From Viscum album (lineage: Eukaryota > Streptophyta > Magnoliopsida > Santalales > Viscaceae): a stretch of 64,000 nucleotides of DNA. The notes beneath the pieces were generated by a model. That model was given only the letters and a program-made list of their open reading frames with translations. It did not search any database and was not told where the DNA came from. Shown here one piece after another: positions 22,284 through 34,318 of this stretch. The stretch covers positions 273,518,250 through 273,582,249 of the forward strand of contig OY728153.1 of the NCBI GenBank assembly GCA_963277665.1, in the 5' to 3' direction. The position numbers and the translations under genes were made by a program. Numbering within the stretch: position 1 is the first letter of the stretch; each line of letters begins with the position of its first letter.

Positions 22284-22620
22284 AATTTTTACTGGGAATT
22301 TCTAGCTGGTACTTTTAGTATAAATCTCCATTATCAATTTTCACTGGTAATTTTGATTTCATTCAATACAACTGAATTATAATTTCTAATTTATTAGAAA
22401 TTTAAATTTCATCTTGAAATTTATAGTTTGATTTACAAGTTGAATACAATTTTAAATTTCATCTAACACTTTGTACTATGAATTTCCAATGTGAATTTAT
22501 TATAGGTATTGCAACTGGGAATTTCTATTCACTGATATTTGCTGTTGCAAATTTGTAGTGGGAATTATGACTGGGAATTTACACTTTGAATTTCCCACTA
22601 GTGTAGCTCAGTGTAATTTC
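22284..22620 (-). repeat. 13-bp repeats in inverse orientation (ACTGGGAATTTCT-type)
   Basis: Short runs of 13-bp units (ACTGGGAATTTCT, AGCTGGTACTTTT, ACTGGTAATTTTG at 22284-22350; AGTGGGAATTATG, ACTGGGAATTTAC, ACTTTGAATTTCC near 22555-22605). The unit is the reverse complement of the one in the array at 22837. Confidence 0.65.
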
Positions 22621-22836
22621 TAAGTAGACATTTTTATTCAGAATTTTTATGCACTAGTTATTTATATTTCATATTTTCACTGGGAATCCCCATTGGAATT
22701 AAAATTTATTGCAGATAGAAAATCCATGTAATGATTTTAGAATGATTCTAAAACCTATTTTTAATTTAGAATTGATTGGTTTTCATCTTTCAAAATCTAG
22801 ATGATGTTTCCAATTCACTATAACTGGAGATTTTAG

Positions 22837-23192
22837 CAGTGGAAATTTCTAGTGGAACTTTCTAGTGGAAATTCACAGTGGAAATTCCCAGTGGAAATTC
22901 CCAGTAGAAATTCCCAGTGGAAATTTCCAGTGGAAATTCCTAGTCACAATTCATAGTATAAATTCTCATTGGAAATTCCCATTATAAATTCCTAGTGTAA
23001 ATTCCTAATGGAATTTCTCAGTCATAATTCCCATTGGCAATTCTCAATGGAAATTACCAATGGACATTCCTAGTGTAAAATTTTAGTGGAAAATCCTAGT
23101 GGAAATTATTAGTGAAAATTCCTAGTGGACATTCTTAGTGGAAATTCCCAGTGGAAATATCCCGTGTAAATTCCTAGTGTAATCCCCAGTGG
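22837..23192 (+). repeat. 13-bp minisatellite, unit CAGTGGAAATTCC, about 27 copies
   Basis: Read in 13-base steps from 22837, nearly every unit matches CAGTGGAAATTCC with a few changes (CAGTAGAAATTCC, TAGTGTAAATTCC, CATTGGAAATTCC, CAATGGACATTCC) and almost no length drift over 350 bp. The core GGAAATTTCC is near-palindromic. Confidence 0.9.
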
Positions 23193-23750
23193 TCTTTCCT
23201 AATTAAATTCATTTATAATTTTCTACTAGAATAAATTTTACTTCAATGATATTAAAATTTACAATGATATTTTCTAATGTAAATTTCCCTATTGTCATTC
23301 TACTATGGAAATCCCAATGAAAATTCCAAGGAGACATTCTTACTCGGCATTTTTATGCACTATTAATTTCTATTTCATGTTTAAACTGGGAATACCCTCT
23401 GGAATTCAAAATTGATTACAACTAGAAATTTTTATTAATGATTTTAAAATGATTCCAAAGCATATTTTTAATTTTTAATTGATTTTTGGTCATCTTTCTA
23501 CTTATAGATTATCTTATCAATTCCCTCTAACTTGAAATTTCAAAAGTCATATTTTCCATTGGAGATTTGTCTAGTTGAAAGTCCCGCTATAATTCCCTAA
23601 TGGAAATTTCATAGTGGAAAGTGCTGCTGGAAATTACATAGTTTTAATTCCCAATGTACTCAATGGTCATTCCCAATTCAATTCAATTATAATTTCCTCC
23701 TACAAAATAAATTATACTTCAACGAGTTGAAATTTTACAATGAGAATTTA

Positions 23751-23932
23751 TGGTGGAAATTTCCATATGAAAATTTACCTATAGAAATCCCAATGGAAAT
23801 TCCCAGTGGTCATTCCCAGTGGAAATTCCCACTGGACATTCATAGTGGAAACCCCCATTGTAAATTCACTATTGAAATTCCCAGTATAATTTCACAATGG
23901 AAGGTTCCATTTGAAATTTTCACTATAAATTC
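23751..23932 (+). repeat. second 13-bp minisatellite, 14 copies
   Basis: Fourteen 13-base units from TGGTGGAAATTTC to CACTATAAATTCC keep exact register. They give a spurious 74-codon ORF at 23727-23951. Confidence 0.85.
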
Positions 23933-24219
23933 CTATAGTAATTCAATTTAAATTTACAACTAGAGAAAAATTGACATTATCATTTAATAATTTCAACTAA
24001 CAATTCATAATGGGAATTCCCAACTAGAGAACAGTTTAAAAAATCATTTGGCATTTTTTTAGTTGTAATTTCTGCTGCTTGTTTCCTGATTTCACTTTTT
24101 TCTATATGAGATGCTAATTTGTTAGGGATACTATTTTTAAATGATATAATAATCCTATACATCAACTTCCAACTATTAAAAGTCTTCAATGACTGGGATG
24201 TGAAAAATATTTAATGATA

Positions 24220-26860
24220 TTGGGCCAAAGATTAATGAGAATCACATCAAATTTCTTCAAATGTTGTCATTTTGGCAGTTGTTTAAAGTGTTTCTTGATA
24301 GCACACTACCATTCAATGATTGTAAAAAAATGATGGCTCTATTTTATTTTTTCCACATAGGTACATCATCAATTTACAAATGTTTAACATATAATAAATG
24401 ATGATGGAGTTAACAACTATCGATATCTACCATATATATGGCATTGAGGATGGTAAAATATCATTGTCAGTTTCTTATACATTATGGCCAAATAGATCAG
24501 CACTATTAAGGATGGGGTTTGGACATGTTGGTTGACTATTATCACAAGGTCTGTTATGGAGATTCATGATTGAAACTATTGAAGGCAGTGAAGAACAATA
24601 TTTTTATGATGTGGAATGTTTGGTTTCCCTTTTTTCATGCACAATATTATTTTTCCCCACTTTCGATTCCTATGTGGGTTGGAATTTCATCACATGTTTT
24701 GAATAAATCTAAAAAGTGAATATATATTCTAAGGATATTGGTATTAATCACCAGCTGATTAAATTAGTGAAAAAAATCACCACTCCTTTAAATTTTTTAG
24801 GTTTTTTTGTTTTTTTGTCGACAAGTTCTTAAATTTTTTTCAAATGTGTTTATTTTTTCTAAGTTACTTGAGCTATTATTAACAGTATTAATTTTTATAG
24901 TACTGGTATGTTGATAAGTTTGAAAATGTGCAACCAAAAATAGATGGTTCACCATTATTTGTTAGACGGAGTTTGTAATATGTTGTTTCTACTCTATAAG
25001 AAAGTATTAATGTAATGTTTCTAGAATATGTTTCAAAACTATCCTTTATTTTCAAATTAATTTCTAATTCCTTCATTTATGTTTAAACTATTCCATGTAT
25101 ATTCAAAGCACTCCAAGCCTGTAATCAAGTCCTTCTAAGGGTAAATAACTTGTTCATATAGTTTTTTATGAAGAAAAAAACATATTCATCCTTATTTTCG
25201 TGATGAAATAAAACAACTTGTTTAGGTGGTTGTTGATGAAAAAACCTGCACTTCATATTAAAGGATGGATGGGAAAAGTTTCAATTGAGGAAACCATTAG
25301 GTGTTAAATGGAGAATGTGAAATTTATTTAAAATTTATGGAGACTAGAGGCCTAATTAAAGTTGAATAATTTAAAAATTATGAATTTGGGAGTAATACTG
25401 AATAAGAAGAGATGAAACCAGTTCCCGGTGAGGTGAAATGTGTTGTTTCAGAGGATATTATGATTTCATAAATTTATAAAGAAAAAAAATACAGCTTCAG
25501 CCTATGCAATGGAAGGGAACACACATGAAATTCCTGGAGATGACATGAGGGAAACTACTAGTATAGAGAGAAGTGAGCGATAGGAATAATTCAAAAAATA
25601 TTTCAGTATGGAAGAAGTAAAAGGTCCTTAGTAGTCCACTACAACCTCTTTTTCTAAAAAAAACTAACCACATTGATTAGAGGTGTCAAGAGTAGGTTGA
25701 GGAAACCAAAGATTCAATCTCCTTATACATAACTAGATGTTACTGAAAATAAGTGACATGAAATTTTCCATAAGCTATCCCAGTTACTTCCTAGGTGGGT
25801 GAAGCACCAGAGTATAGTGACGAGACGTGATACAAGCCTACTAAAATTGCTACTTGATGCTGCTAATAGGGAGAGGTAATGTAACTGAATTTATGTAGTT
25901 AGAATTTCATTTAATATATTTTACTCTATACTAAAATAATATATGACCTCTATGATAGCAGCAATGTATTTTGGGAATGCACTAAGAAATTATATCATAT
26001 CAATATAAAAAATATTATCGATTTGTTAAATAAGAGGTCCACATCGAGTATAGTATGTTTCATATCAGTTTACATAACCAATGATGTTGTTTTATCTTTT
26101 ATTATCTATTTTTTTGGAAACAATTAATCGATGCATACACTATGATAACTGAAGAAAGATTCTAGCTACGTACTATGAATTTCATTTCTAAAATGGAAAG
26201 TTTTTTCTTTATGCCATTCACCTTTACAGTATTACTGAAGTTCATTTTTTACATAATGAATTATATTATTTTTTTCTTGATTTCTGCTAATTTAGTGGAT
26301 ATTTAAATTTAATGATGACCAAATTATTTTATTTTCTTTTTTTATTGGATTCTAGGGAGTTCTTTATTCATAAAATTAGAATTTTAATGAGATATTTTTT
26401 AACTTTACAGTTGTTTCTAGTATGAGGTCATACATGTATTTATTTTGACCAGTAAATTCAGGAAATATCCATCGGACTTTGTTAGTCATAGGTGTTAAAA
26501 AAATTTGTTTAGATATTTTAATTACATGAAACTTCTTTATCGAACAAGAACTAGCAACCCTTTTATTAAATATGTGGTTAATGTGTTAAGAAATTATATA
26601 GTGTTTGAAAAAAACTTCAATAAATTGCAATATGGTAGTCTCATTGATTTTTTTACAGAAATAATTTTTGAAAAAAGTTTTCAACCTAAATTTTATAAAT
26701 GATGTGAAGAAATGTAAATGGGACATGATAATTGATAATACTACATAGTAGGGAGATGCCACTTTGGATTGTGGTGTCAACATTTTTTGTGTAATGTAAT
26801 GTTTAGAAACGGGTACTAAAGTGCCAGCTTGATTGAGTGAAAAGGAATCCAATTAGAATT
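24220..26860 (+). pseudogene. possible Ulp1/C48-protease-like transposon gene relic
   Basis: No long ORF survives. Near 24230-24350 a coding-like stretch reads INENHIKFLQMLSFWQLFKV followed by a Leu/Phe-rich helix, resembling the N-terminal plant-mobile-domain or DUF1985-like part of Ulp1-carrying transposon proteins. Near 25690-25730 comes a basic RLRKPKIQSPYT segment, a type also seen in such proteins before the protease. At 26720-26790 a WDMIIDN…LDCGV…G motif resembles the catalytic Cys region (DCGVF) of C48 SUMO proteases. These proteins are typically carried by Mutator- and CACTA-like elements. The three weak matches occur in the expected order on one strand, but each could be chance. 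Confidence 0.3.
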
Positions 26861-27039
26861 GGTTGTCCATGTTCCATTATTTCCTTAATGGTCCTAGAAG
26901 GGAAAAGTTTGAGGTAGAAGTTAAGAGCAGAAAGTATCTAGTTCAGTAATAAGCTTTCAACATATTTGAATCGTTCATTCACAAAAACTTAGACATCAAT
27001 TTCGTTTAACAAACTTAACTAATTTTATTCGTTCTAATG

Positions 27040-27730
27040 ATTTGGGTGGGTGATATATTGGGGGTGAAAATGGTTATGATGTAATATGTCACTATATGAT
27101 ATATGTTATATTATTATTTGACTTTGTAGTTTCTACTGTATATTCTTATAATCAATTGGAAACTTACAGTTCATAGAATCACCCAATGGGAAATATCTAT
27201 AAATTTACACTGGGAATTTTCATTGGAAATTTCCATTGTAAACCATGACTATAAGTTTCCAGTTTTATTTAGATAGCTAATATTGATGTAATATGTGAAT
27301 ATATAATAGTTTTTAAACAATAATATGACTTTTTAGTCTCTAATGTCTATTCTTGGAATCAATTAGAAACATATACTATATAGAATTCCAACTTGGAATT
27401 CTATTTGTAAATTTCCATTTGAAACTCCCACTGTAAACCATGAACAAAAATTTTCACTTTTATTTAGATCATTTGGGTGGGATACAGATAGGGGCTTAAA
27501 TGGTTATTTGGTGATTTGTATGAACATGTTGATATATCCTATTTTGATGTAATATGTGATTGTATGATAGTTTTTAAACTATAATCCAACTTTTTAGTCT
27601 CCAATGTATATTCTTGGAATCAATTGGAAACATGTACTACATATATTTCCCACTTGGAATTCTCATTAAATATTTCCACTGGAAATTCTCACTGTAATCC
27701 ATGATTGGAAATTTTGTATTTGATTCTATG
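27040..27730 (+). repeat. three diverged ~200-260-bp tandem units with GGAAATTTCC words
   Basis: The landmark ATTCTTGGAATCAATTGGAA (with variants) occurs at 27142, 27349 and 27610, each followed by 13-bp-type words (ACTGGGAATTTTC, ATTGGAAATTTCC, CACTGGAAATTCT) and by a GTAAACCATGA motif. The spacings are 207 and 261 bp. The 13-bp words link this block to the arrays at 22.3-23.9 kb. Confidence 0.6.
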
Positions 27731-27829
27731 TAAATTGCCAATGGAAATTTCTAGTACTGCAACATGGCACTGAAAAATGGCAGTGGGAATTTACACTGCA
27801 AATGAATTATAAATTCTGAGTGACAATGA

Positions 27830-29121
27830 CCATGGGAAGGTCCTAGTGGTTGGATCACATTAAAAATGGGTAGTTAACATTTATAGAAAACAAATTGTAA
27901 TTTCCCATACTTGTAATTTCTTGAAATTTAGGCTGCCTTCAAAAAAAATCTTTAACATTAACATTATTAACATAATAATAAAGAAACCAATTGTAGAAAG
28001 AATCCAGTGCATACACCTACGTCGTTATTTATAAAAACTAGTTTTTATAAAAATTTGTACATTGTGATGACATCTATAGTTTAAGTCATAGATCAAATAA
28101 ATGTTTGGATGTTTCCATTGAATTATTGGTCCTCAAAATTCTACTACCATTCTGATTTTAGGTCCATGATTTTGAAATTTGTCTTTTAGATTGAATGCTT
28201 CCGCCATTTTTTCCTACATTTTTATATAAAATGTTGTCTTCATTGCTTTTAGTTTAGTATTTTTTCAATAAAAAAGATGACCTTGAAGAATATTATTTTT
28301 CGTTTTAGTTAATCCAAGAAAAAAATCATTGGTTGATGAATTTTTCACTCTGAATGGATGAAAAGTGGTCTTCACTGCCTTCTAATTCTAGTAAGATTTT
28401 TTTATTAATAAATAAAAATATAAATGGTATAATTTTTTCATAATAGTGGTTTATGCTAAATTCAAAGATCAAAATATATGATGATTTATGAAGTATGTTT
28501 AAATCTGAAATTTTTCAACCACTAGTATATTTATTACATATATTAATATCTATTAAATGGGCACCATGGTAGCTAGCATTTGACAGTTCTTTAGCACTTC
28601 CCTACAAAAAAAATATAACATTATTTATACACCATATCATAACAAGAATTAGTTTATTAACATAAGCATAAAATAAAAATTACATATAGGTTTTATGGTC
28701 TCTTGATTTGTGATATTTCACCTATTCTTTATGAATTTTCTTTCATACTCTAAACATATTTTGATCTTGTCACTTCCTTTTATTTTATCTTTCTTCTTGA
28801 ATAATATTTTAGATTTTTGTTGATGTTACATGTTAGATTATTTTTTACTATGTTTTGAGGGTAAATTATTTCTAGATTCCTTCAATTCCCTCACATAATT
28901 GTTTAGATTTTACATCCCAATCATATATCCTTGTTCAAACTCACAGGATTCTATTACAAGATTTATTTCCATTCATGCCAAATATTGGTAAAATTTAAAT
29001 TTTCTTAATACCAAATCTTATTTAATGTGATTAACTTTCATCTCTATAATGTGGATGTCACGATCATTTCTTATCCATCTATTATAAATATATAACTCTG
29101 GAAAGAACTGTACATTCAACC
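27830..29121. other. AT-rich sequence without recognisable gene
   Basis: I see short A/T runs and no ORF, termini or known motif. It abuts the inferred left edge of the Athila-like LTR. Confidence 0.35.
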
Positions 29122-29295
29122 TGGTGATGCCCAAATTTACCCTACAGGTAGAAGTAGTCATTTCAGTACATGCAGGGATTGAATCCATAGGGACCGAAGA
29201 AGTTACATTGAGAAAATAATATTTTTTGGGAGGTTTGTCTATTAAGTGACCAACTTTGGTGTTAATTTTAATTGTGAAACTAAAATACTAAAGTA

Positions 29296-29300
29296 CCTAA
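29296..29300. repeat. target-site duplication, left copy (copia element)
   Basis: CCTAA, matching 38833-38837. Confidence 0.85.
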
Positions 29301-31124
29301 TGAAGGTCACGATCACAACGGAAGCTCGTGGGTGGATGTGACCACTTGACTTTTTTTCATTAGCAATGATCAATCTGGGATCAATACGACAATAAATGAA
29401 AGACTCCATGGATCGAATCATAGAAATATACAAAGAATAAGAATAGTCCCGAAACCACAAAGAAGGATCATCACAGGTTGATTATAATTAATTTAATTAA
29501 TTGAAAATAATTACCTTTTATGGCGTTCTTTCTTCATTGATATTTCTAATCACGTTCTGATGTGATTCTTCATTGCGTCGTAGAATCCAAGTGTATACTT
29601 CCTCTAGTGGTGATCCACACATGCACCACATATCTCTGGACATCTCCAAAGGAATCTTCAGGTGCTGGCGTGGAGAAGCCTTTGCTTGCATTGTTCGCCT
29701 TAGATCACCTTGATCTAATGGAGGAGGATCTCTCTCAGTCTTGAGAGCATTCTTGGAGGAAGGAGTTCTTTCAGCCTTGAGATAATTCTCTAGAATTTTT
29801 GTGCACAATGATTAGAGAAAAGTGTTGGGGTTGTGAGGATATTTATAATCGGGTTTGAGGTTATAGAGTTATGACAATAAATAAACATGTTACGCGTTTT
29901 ATTTATTTCATTAACTCTTATTGAAAACCCCCATGTTGAATCATTAATTCCTTGACATGCGCCCATGATGATTATAATAAATATCATTTAATAAAACGTT
30001 ATTATTTCCTCAAAATCCCGACTGGAAAAACTACACGACGTGTAATCATTAATACACAATGTGTACTCGTTTTTCATTTCTTTTTCAAAATGAAAACTAC
30101 GCGGTACACGGCGTGTATATCTTGTTTTCATTTTATTCTTCCTCCAACATTAAAACTATGTAGGCTTCCTTAAATAATTATTAAACCACGTACGGGAATA
30201 ATCTTTATTCTACTTGAGATACTTGGATACACTTAGTGTGTGACCCTCTAGGCCTCTTTCTCATTAGCATTAGGCGGGCTTGCCTAAAGTCTAAGATTAC
30301 TGTCTAGCAACAGGTAAGAGCACCCAAGAGAAACAAGTTGATGCCACATTTATGTGTCACCTCATACGAACATTTACTGTATAATTTAATCCCTTTGTCT
30401 CAATATCTCATCAAGCAGGTTTCATGGCAGTGTCATAAACCTATATGCTTGATCCGTCATTCTTTGACTTCCAGAAATAAACTCGTCGTGACACCATGGC
30501 CATGGAATTTGGGAAACGTCTCTATTTCAATCAAAGGGCCCGATATTAATACTTCCATAAATATGGAAGGGAAAAATCCTTTCTCGACTTATCCATTAAC
30601 AACATGTCATTGTTGACGCACCCAACATACCCTACTTCCCTCCAACTGTCTTTGTGACAGTTTTCGTCAGCAAATCTAAGTGCATGAGTCATGACATGAG
30701 TTAATGATAATATTCCAGTCTAAGGACCATTACACACCCTCATAGATAGAAATGTTCGATGACACCAAGACATGCAGAATTGCTACTAGAAGGTTTGTTC
30801 TCATAATCTCCCATCTTGGAAATTACTAAGTGCGAACTCTATGAGAGAGAGTCTTGTCTTATTACGAGTACTCACACATGAAGTTTTGTATACTATGTGT
30901 CCTATCATAGTATTCCATCCAACCGTAGAACTTTATTTAAGAATATTTTTATAGCATTTCAAGGTTCTCATCATAGCGGGGATCTGCCATGACCTTATTA
31001 ATGCAACAAATATTCCAGGACATTACTATATTATAGTCATGAAAAACAATGAAAAATATATAATAAGTGTATATTCATGTAATAAAAGTATAAATAGTTG
31101 GTTCTCAGGACACCAACTCTAACA
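29301..31124 (-). repeat. 3' LTR of the copia element
   Basis: On the minus strand it runs TGTTAGAGTTGG … GACCTTCA. It is preceded (at 31125-31140) by the purine tract AGTGGGAGTT. A TATA box (TATAAATA on the minus strand) lies at 29840-29847. Palindromic TACACGNCGTGTA words occur at 30032-30044, 30053-30065 and 30105-30117. Confidence 0.9.
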
Positions 31125-31139
31125 AACTCCCACTTGGAC
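31125..31139 (-). other. polypurine tract of the copia element
   Basis: On the minus strand TCCAAGTGGGAGTT stands immediately before TGTTAGAG, the canonical copia arrangement. Confidence 0.75.
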
Positions 31140-31834
31140 TAGAGACAACTACCTATGACTTTTAGTCCACTAAACCTCACATGATGATCATGTTTTTTCT
31201 GAGTCAAAGCTTTAGTCAAGGGGTCTGCCACATTGTCTTCTGTGGAAATAGTACTCACTGCAACTTTACCTCTCTGAGAAAAATCCCTCAAGAGATGATA
31301 CTTATTAAGTATGTGCTTTATCCACTGATGTGACCTTGGCTCGTTTGAAAGTTCCACCGCTGCAATATTATCACAATAGAGTGTGATAGGATATTTACTT
31401 CTAGGTATTACATCCAACTCTTGGATGAATATTTGCATCCATAATGCTTCTTTAGTTGCCTCATAAGCTACGATATACTTTAAATCTACTGTAGAATCTA
31501 CGACCACACCTTTCTTTGAGATCTTCCAGCTCACTGCGCCTCCATTCAAACTGAAGATGTATCCAGTTTGCGACTTCATGTCATCTTGATTAGTCTGGAA
31601 ACTAGCATCTACATGTCCTCTGATGACTCGTTCCTCATCTCCTCCATAAACCAGAAAGATATCCTTAGTACGCCTTAGATACTTAAGGATAGTCTTAACT
31701 GCCATCCAATGGTGGTCTTCTGGATCAGCTTGATATCTTCCTACCACACTTAATGTGTAAGAAACATCTAGCCTTGTACATAGCATAGCATTCATGACTG
31801 ACCCAATTGCGGATGCGTAAGGGATCCTTGCCAT
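31139..31834 (-). pseudogene. pol: copia RT C-terminus and RNase H (open segment)
   Basis: A 231-codon uninterrupted segment begins MARIPYASAIGSVMNAML, the conserved link between RT and RNase H. It contains VDASFQTN (first acidic residue), the normally KxVALSTxEAEY region reading KGVVVDSTVDLKYI (changed), LYCDNIAAVELS, KHILNKYH and ADPLTKAL. RNase H would remove the RNA template during cDNA synthesis in the particle. The stop precedes the polypurine tract. It is the best preserved part of this pol but not a complete protein. Confidence 0.88.
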
Positions 31835-31849
31835 TTTCTTTCTTTCCTA

Positions 31850-32800
31850 ATGTGTCTGAGGACACATTTTCTTGGAAATATGAATGCCATGTGACACTGG
31901 AAAAAATCCCCTCTTGGACTGTTCCATACTGAATCTCTTCAGTATCTTGTCAATCTATGTACTTTGACTCAGGCCTAGAATTCTCTTGGATCTATCATGA
32001 TAGATCTTGATCCCAAGAATATATGCTACCTCACCCAAGTCTTTCATAGAGAAGCATTTATCCAACCATTCCTTAACTAACTGTAAGACAGGTACTTCAT
32101 TTCAAATTAGTAATATGTCATCAACATATTCTATTAAGAAAACGACTGCACTTCCTCTAAACCTTTTTTAGACACAAGGCTCACATTCGTTCTTAACAAA
32201 TCAAAATTCCATTATGGATTTGTCAAAATGAATTTTCCACGACCTTGATGCTTTCTTTAATCCATAAATGGATTTATGCAACTTGCATACCTTGTTGGCA
32301 TCCTTTGGAGTCACAAACCCTTCAGGTTGTGTCATGTAGACATATTCCTAGAGGTTCCCATTAAGGAATGCTGTTTTGACAACCATTTTCCAAATTTCAT
32401 AAGTATGGTAATCGGCAATGTCCAATAGGATTCTGATGGATTTCATCATCACAACCAATGAAAAGGTTTCATCATAGTCAATTCCTTGATGCTGTCTAAA
32501 ACCTTTTACAACCAGTCATGCCTTATAGGTGCTGACTTGTCCCTTCATGTCCAGTTTCTTCTTAAATACCCATTTATTACCAATAGGCTTTACATCAATT
32601 GGAGGATCTACCAAAATCCAGACTTGGTTTTGGTACATGGAATCCATTTCAAAATTCATGGTTTCTTTCCACTTGGCAATGTCTGTGCCTTAAAATGCTT
32701 CCTTGTAGGTAAGAGGATAGTCATTGTCAAACAATAATGATTCACCATCCTCGGTGATAAGAAAACCATATCATTCTGGTTCTCTCACCTCTCTCGTGCT
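31850..32800 (-). pseudogene. pol: copia reverse transcriptase (broken)
   Basis: Minus-strand translation gives the RVT_2 order. KWIFKKKLD-like sequence maps around 32540-32580, the CKLHKSIYGLKQA-like motif around 32260-32290 in altered form, and IEYVDDILLI at about 32105-32135. Both YVDD Asp residues are intact. Stops and frame changes separate these motifs, so it cannot be translated as one chain. Confidence 0.8.
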
Positions 32801-33055
32801 CCTACATAGTTCTTATGTCTCTGGAACAGATTGTTCTTCCATGGGGCTTTGTGGAATCTATTCTTGTACCAACTCCTATGTATCTTGAGCCTCGGCTTCA
32901 TCGAAGTCTATCTGTCCCCCACTATCTCATTTGGAGATGTTCTCCCTCTCAAGGAATATGGCATGTCTTGCCACTATGACCTTTTTATTTGAGGGGTTTT
33001 ATAGGTAATATCCCCTTGTTTCCTTGGGATATCCTATAAAGGTACACTTTTTTCC

Positions 33056-34108
33056 TCAGGGTGCAATTTTGTTACCTAAAGAGGCCTTAAAAAATGCTTC
33101 GCTACCCCACACATGAAAATTTGATAACATGGCTTTGCGTCCACTCCATAACTCGTATGGAATACCATTTATCGATTTAGTTGGTACTTGGTTCAGTATG
33201 TGTGTTGTTGTTTTTAATGAATATCCCCAAAAGGATAATGGAATACTCGCATGACTCATCATTGATCTCACCATGTCCAACAGGGTGCGGTTCCTCCTTT
33301 CACTGACACCATTCCACTAAGGTGTGTAAGGAGGAGTGAGTTGAGATAGAATCCCAAACTCCCATAAGAAATCAATGAAGTCCTGATTAATATATCATCC
33401 TCCTCTATCTGAGCGGAGTTTCTTAATATTCTTACCTAGATGGTTCTCAACTTCATTCTTGTATTCTTTGAACTGATCAAAAGAATCTGACTTATACCTC
33501 ATTAAGTAAATATATCCATATCTACTAAAATCATCAGTAAAAGTTATTAAGTACAAGAACCCACCCCTTTCTTCAACTGGAAATGGTCCACACACATCTC
33601 TGTGAACTAATTCTAGAAGCTCTTTAGCCCTTTCCCCTTTCCCACTAAATGGGGATTTTATCATTTTTCCTTGTAGACACGCATGACATACACCAAGTGG
33701 TTTTAGTTCGAAATAATCTAAATAACCATATTGATGTAATTTTATCAAACGTTTCTAATTGACATGACCTATCCGGTGATTCAAAAGTTGGGTATGGTAT
33801 GAGTCATGTGAATTAAGTTTTTCATCAATTGCCATTACTTGGTTTGTGTAGTCTAACACATAAAGGTCATTATATAAATGTGCCCTGCCAAAACAAATGT
33901 TATCTTTATAAAAGTAGCAACATTCATTTACAAACTTGAAGATGAATCCATCAGTATCTAATCTGGATACTGACATAATGTTTTTGGTTACAGAGGGTAC
34001 ATAATAACATCCTTTTAATACCAAGACCATCCCAGTAGGCAATGTGAGGTGGTAGTCTCCGACAGCTACAGCAGCGAGTCTGGCTCCGTTGGCTGCTCGC
34101 AGATCCAC
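33056..34108 (-). pseudogene. pol: copia pre-integrase and integrase (broken)
   Basis: From 34108 the minus strand reads DLRAANGARLAAVAVGDYHL and GCYYVPSVTKNIMSVSRL, the gag_pre-integrs region. The zinc motif follows as HRIGHVN … CHACLQGKM. The core shows VHRDVCGPFP (first Asp), FTDDFSRYGY and, past a stop replacing CAG (TAG before WNGVSERRN near 33310), the catalytic Glu. Further breaks are a stop at about 33752-33754 and one after LRSDRGG at 33392-33394. The C-terminal part (33056-33280) reads PLSFWGYSLKTTTHILNQVP. All three catalytic acids appear present. Confidence 0.88.
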
Positions 34109-34318
34109 CTCACCTCGGCCAATCTTTCTAAATTTACTTGGTTCCTGTATTTGGATATATATGTGAGAACCACAAGAAGTATCTAATAACCAATTTTTAG
34201 AAATAGATAGATTTCATTTGATAACAAATGCACCTGAAGCTTCCCCTTGCTTCCTTGGATGGGTGCAGTTTTTCTTCCAGTGGCCCTTCTTGCCACATGC
34301 GAAACAAACAGCCTCCTA
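34109..34318 (-). pseudogene. pol: copia CCHC zinc knuckle and aspartic protease
   Basis: CFACGKKGHWKKNC on the minus strand (34265-34310) is a canonical CX2CX4HX4C knuckle. It is separated from gag by two stops (TAA TAG) in the same frame. The protease active site reads WLLDTSCGSH near 34165-34195. The catalytic Asp is kept but the Gly of the usual DTG is Ser. Confidence 0.8.

Larger units (their letters stand above)
22637..23990 (+). repeat. ~0.7-kb higher-order tandem repeat containing the 13-bp arrays
   Basis: The segment from about 22637 (ATTTTTATGCACTAGTTATT, then ACTGGGAAT, GGTTTTCATCTTTC) recurs from about 23346 (ATTTTTATGCACTATTAATT, then ACTGGGAAT, TTTTGGTCATCTTTC). In each copy a ~190-bp non-repetitive part is followed by a 13-bp array and then an AT-rich part with AATAAATTWTACTTCAA. 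The offset is about 708 bp. The second copy's array is shorter. Confidence 0.65.

Noticed and set aside
22837..23192. CRISPR-like array
   Set aside because: Units are contiguous 13-mers without spacers in plant transposon DNA; this is a minisatellite.
23727..23951. 74-codon ORF rich in Ile-Pro and Trp-Lys-Phe-Pro
   Set aside because: It is a direct translation of the 13-bp minisatellite.
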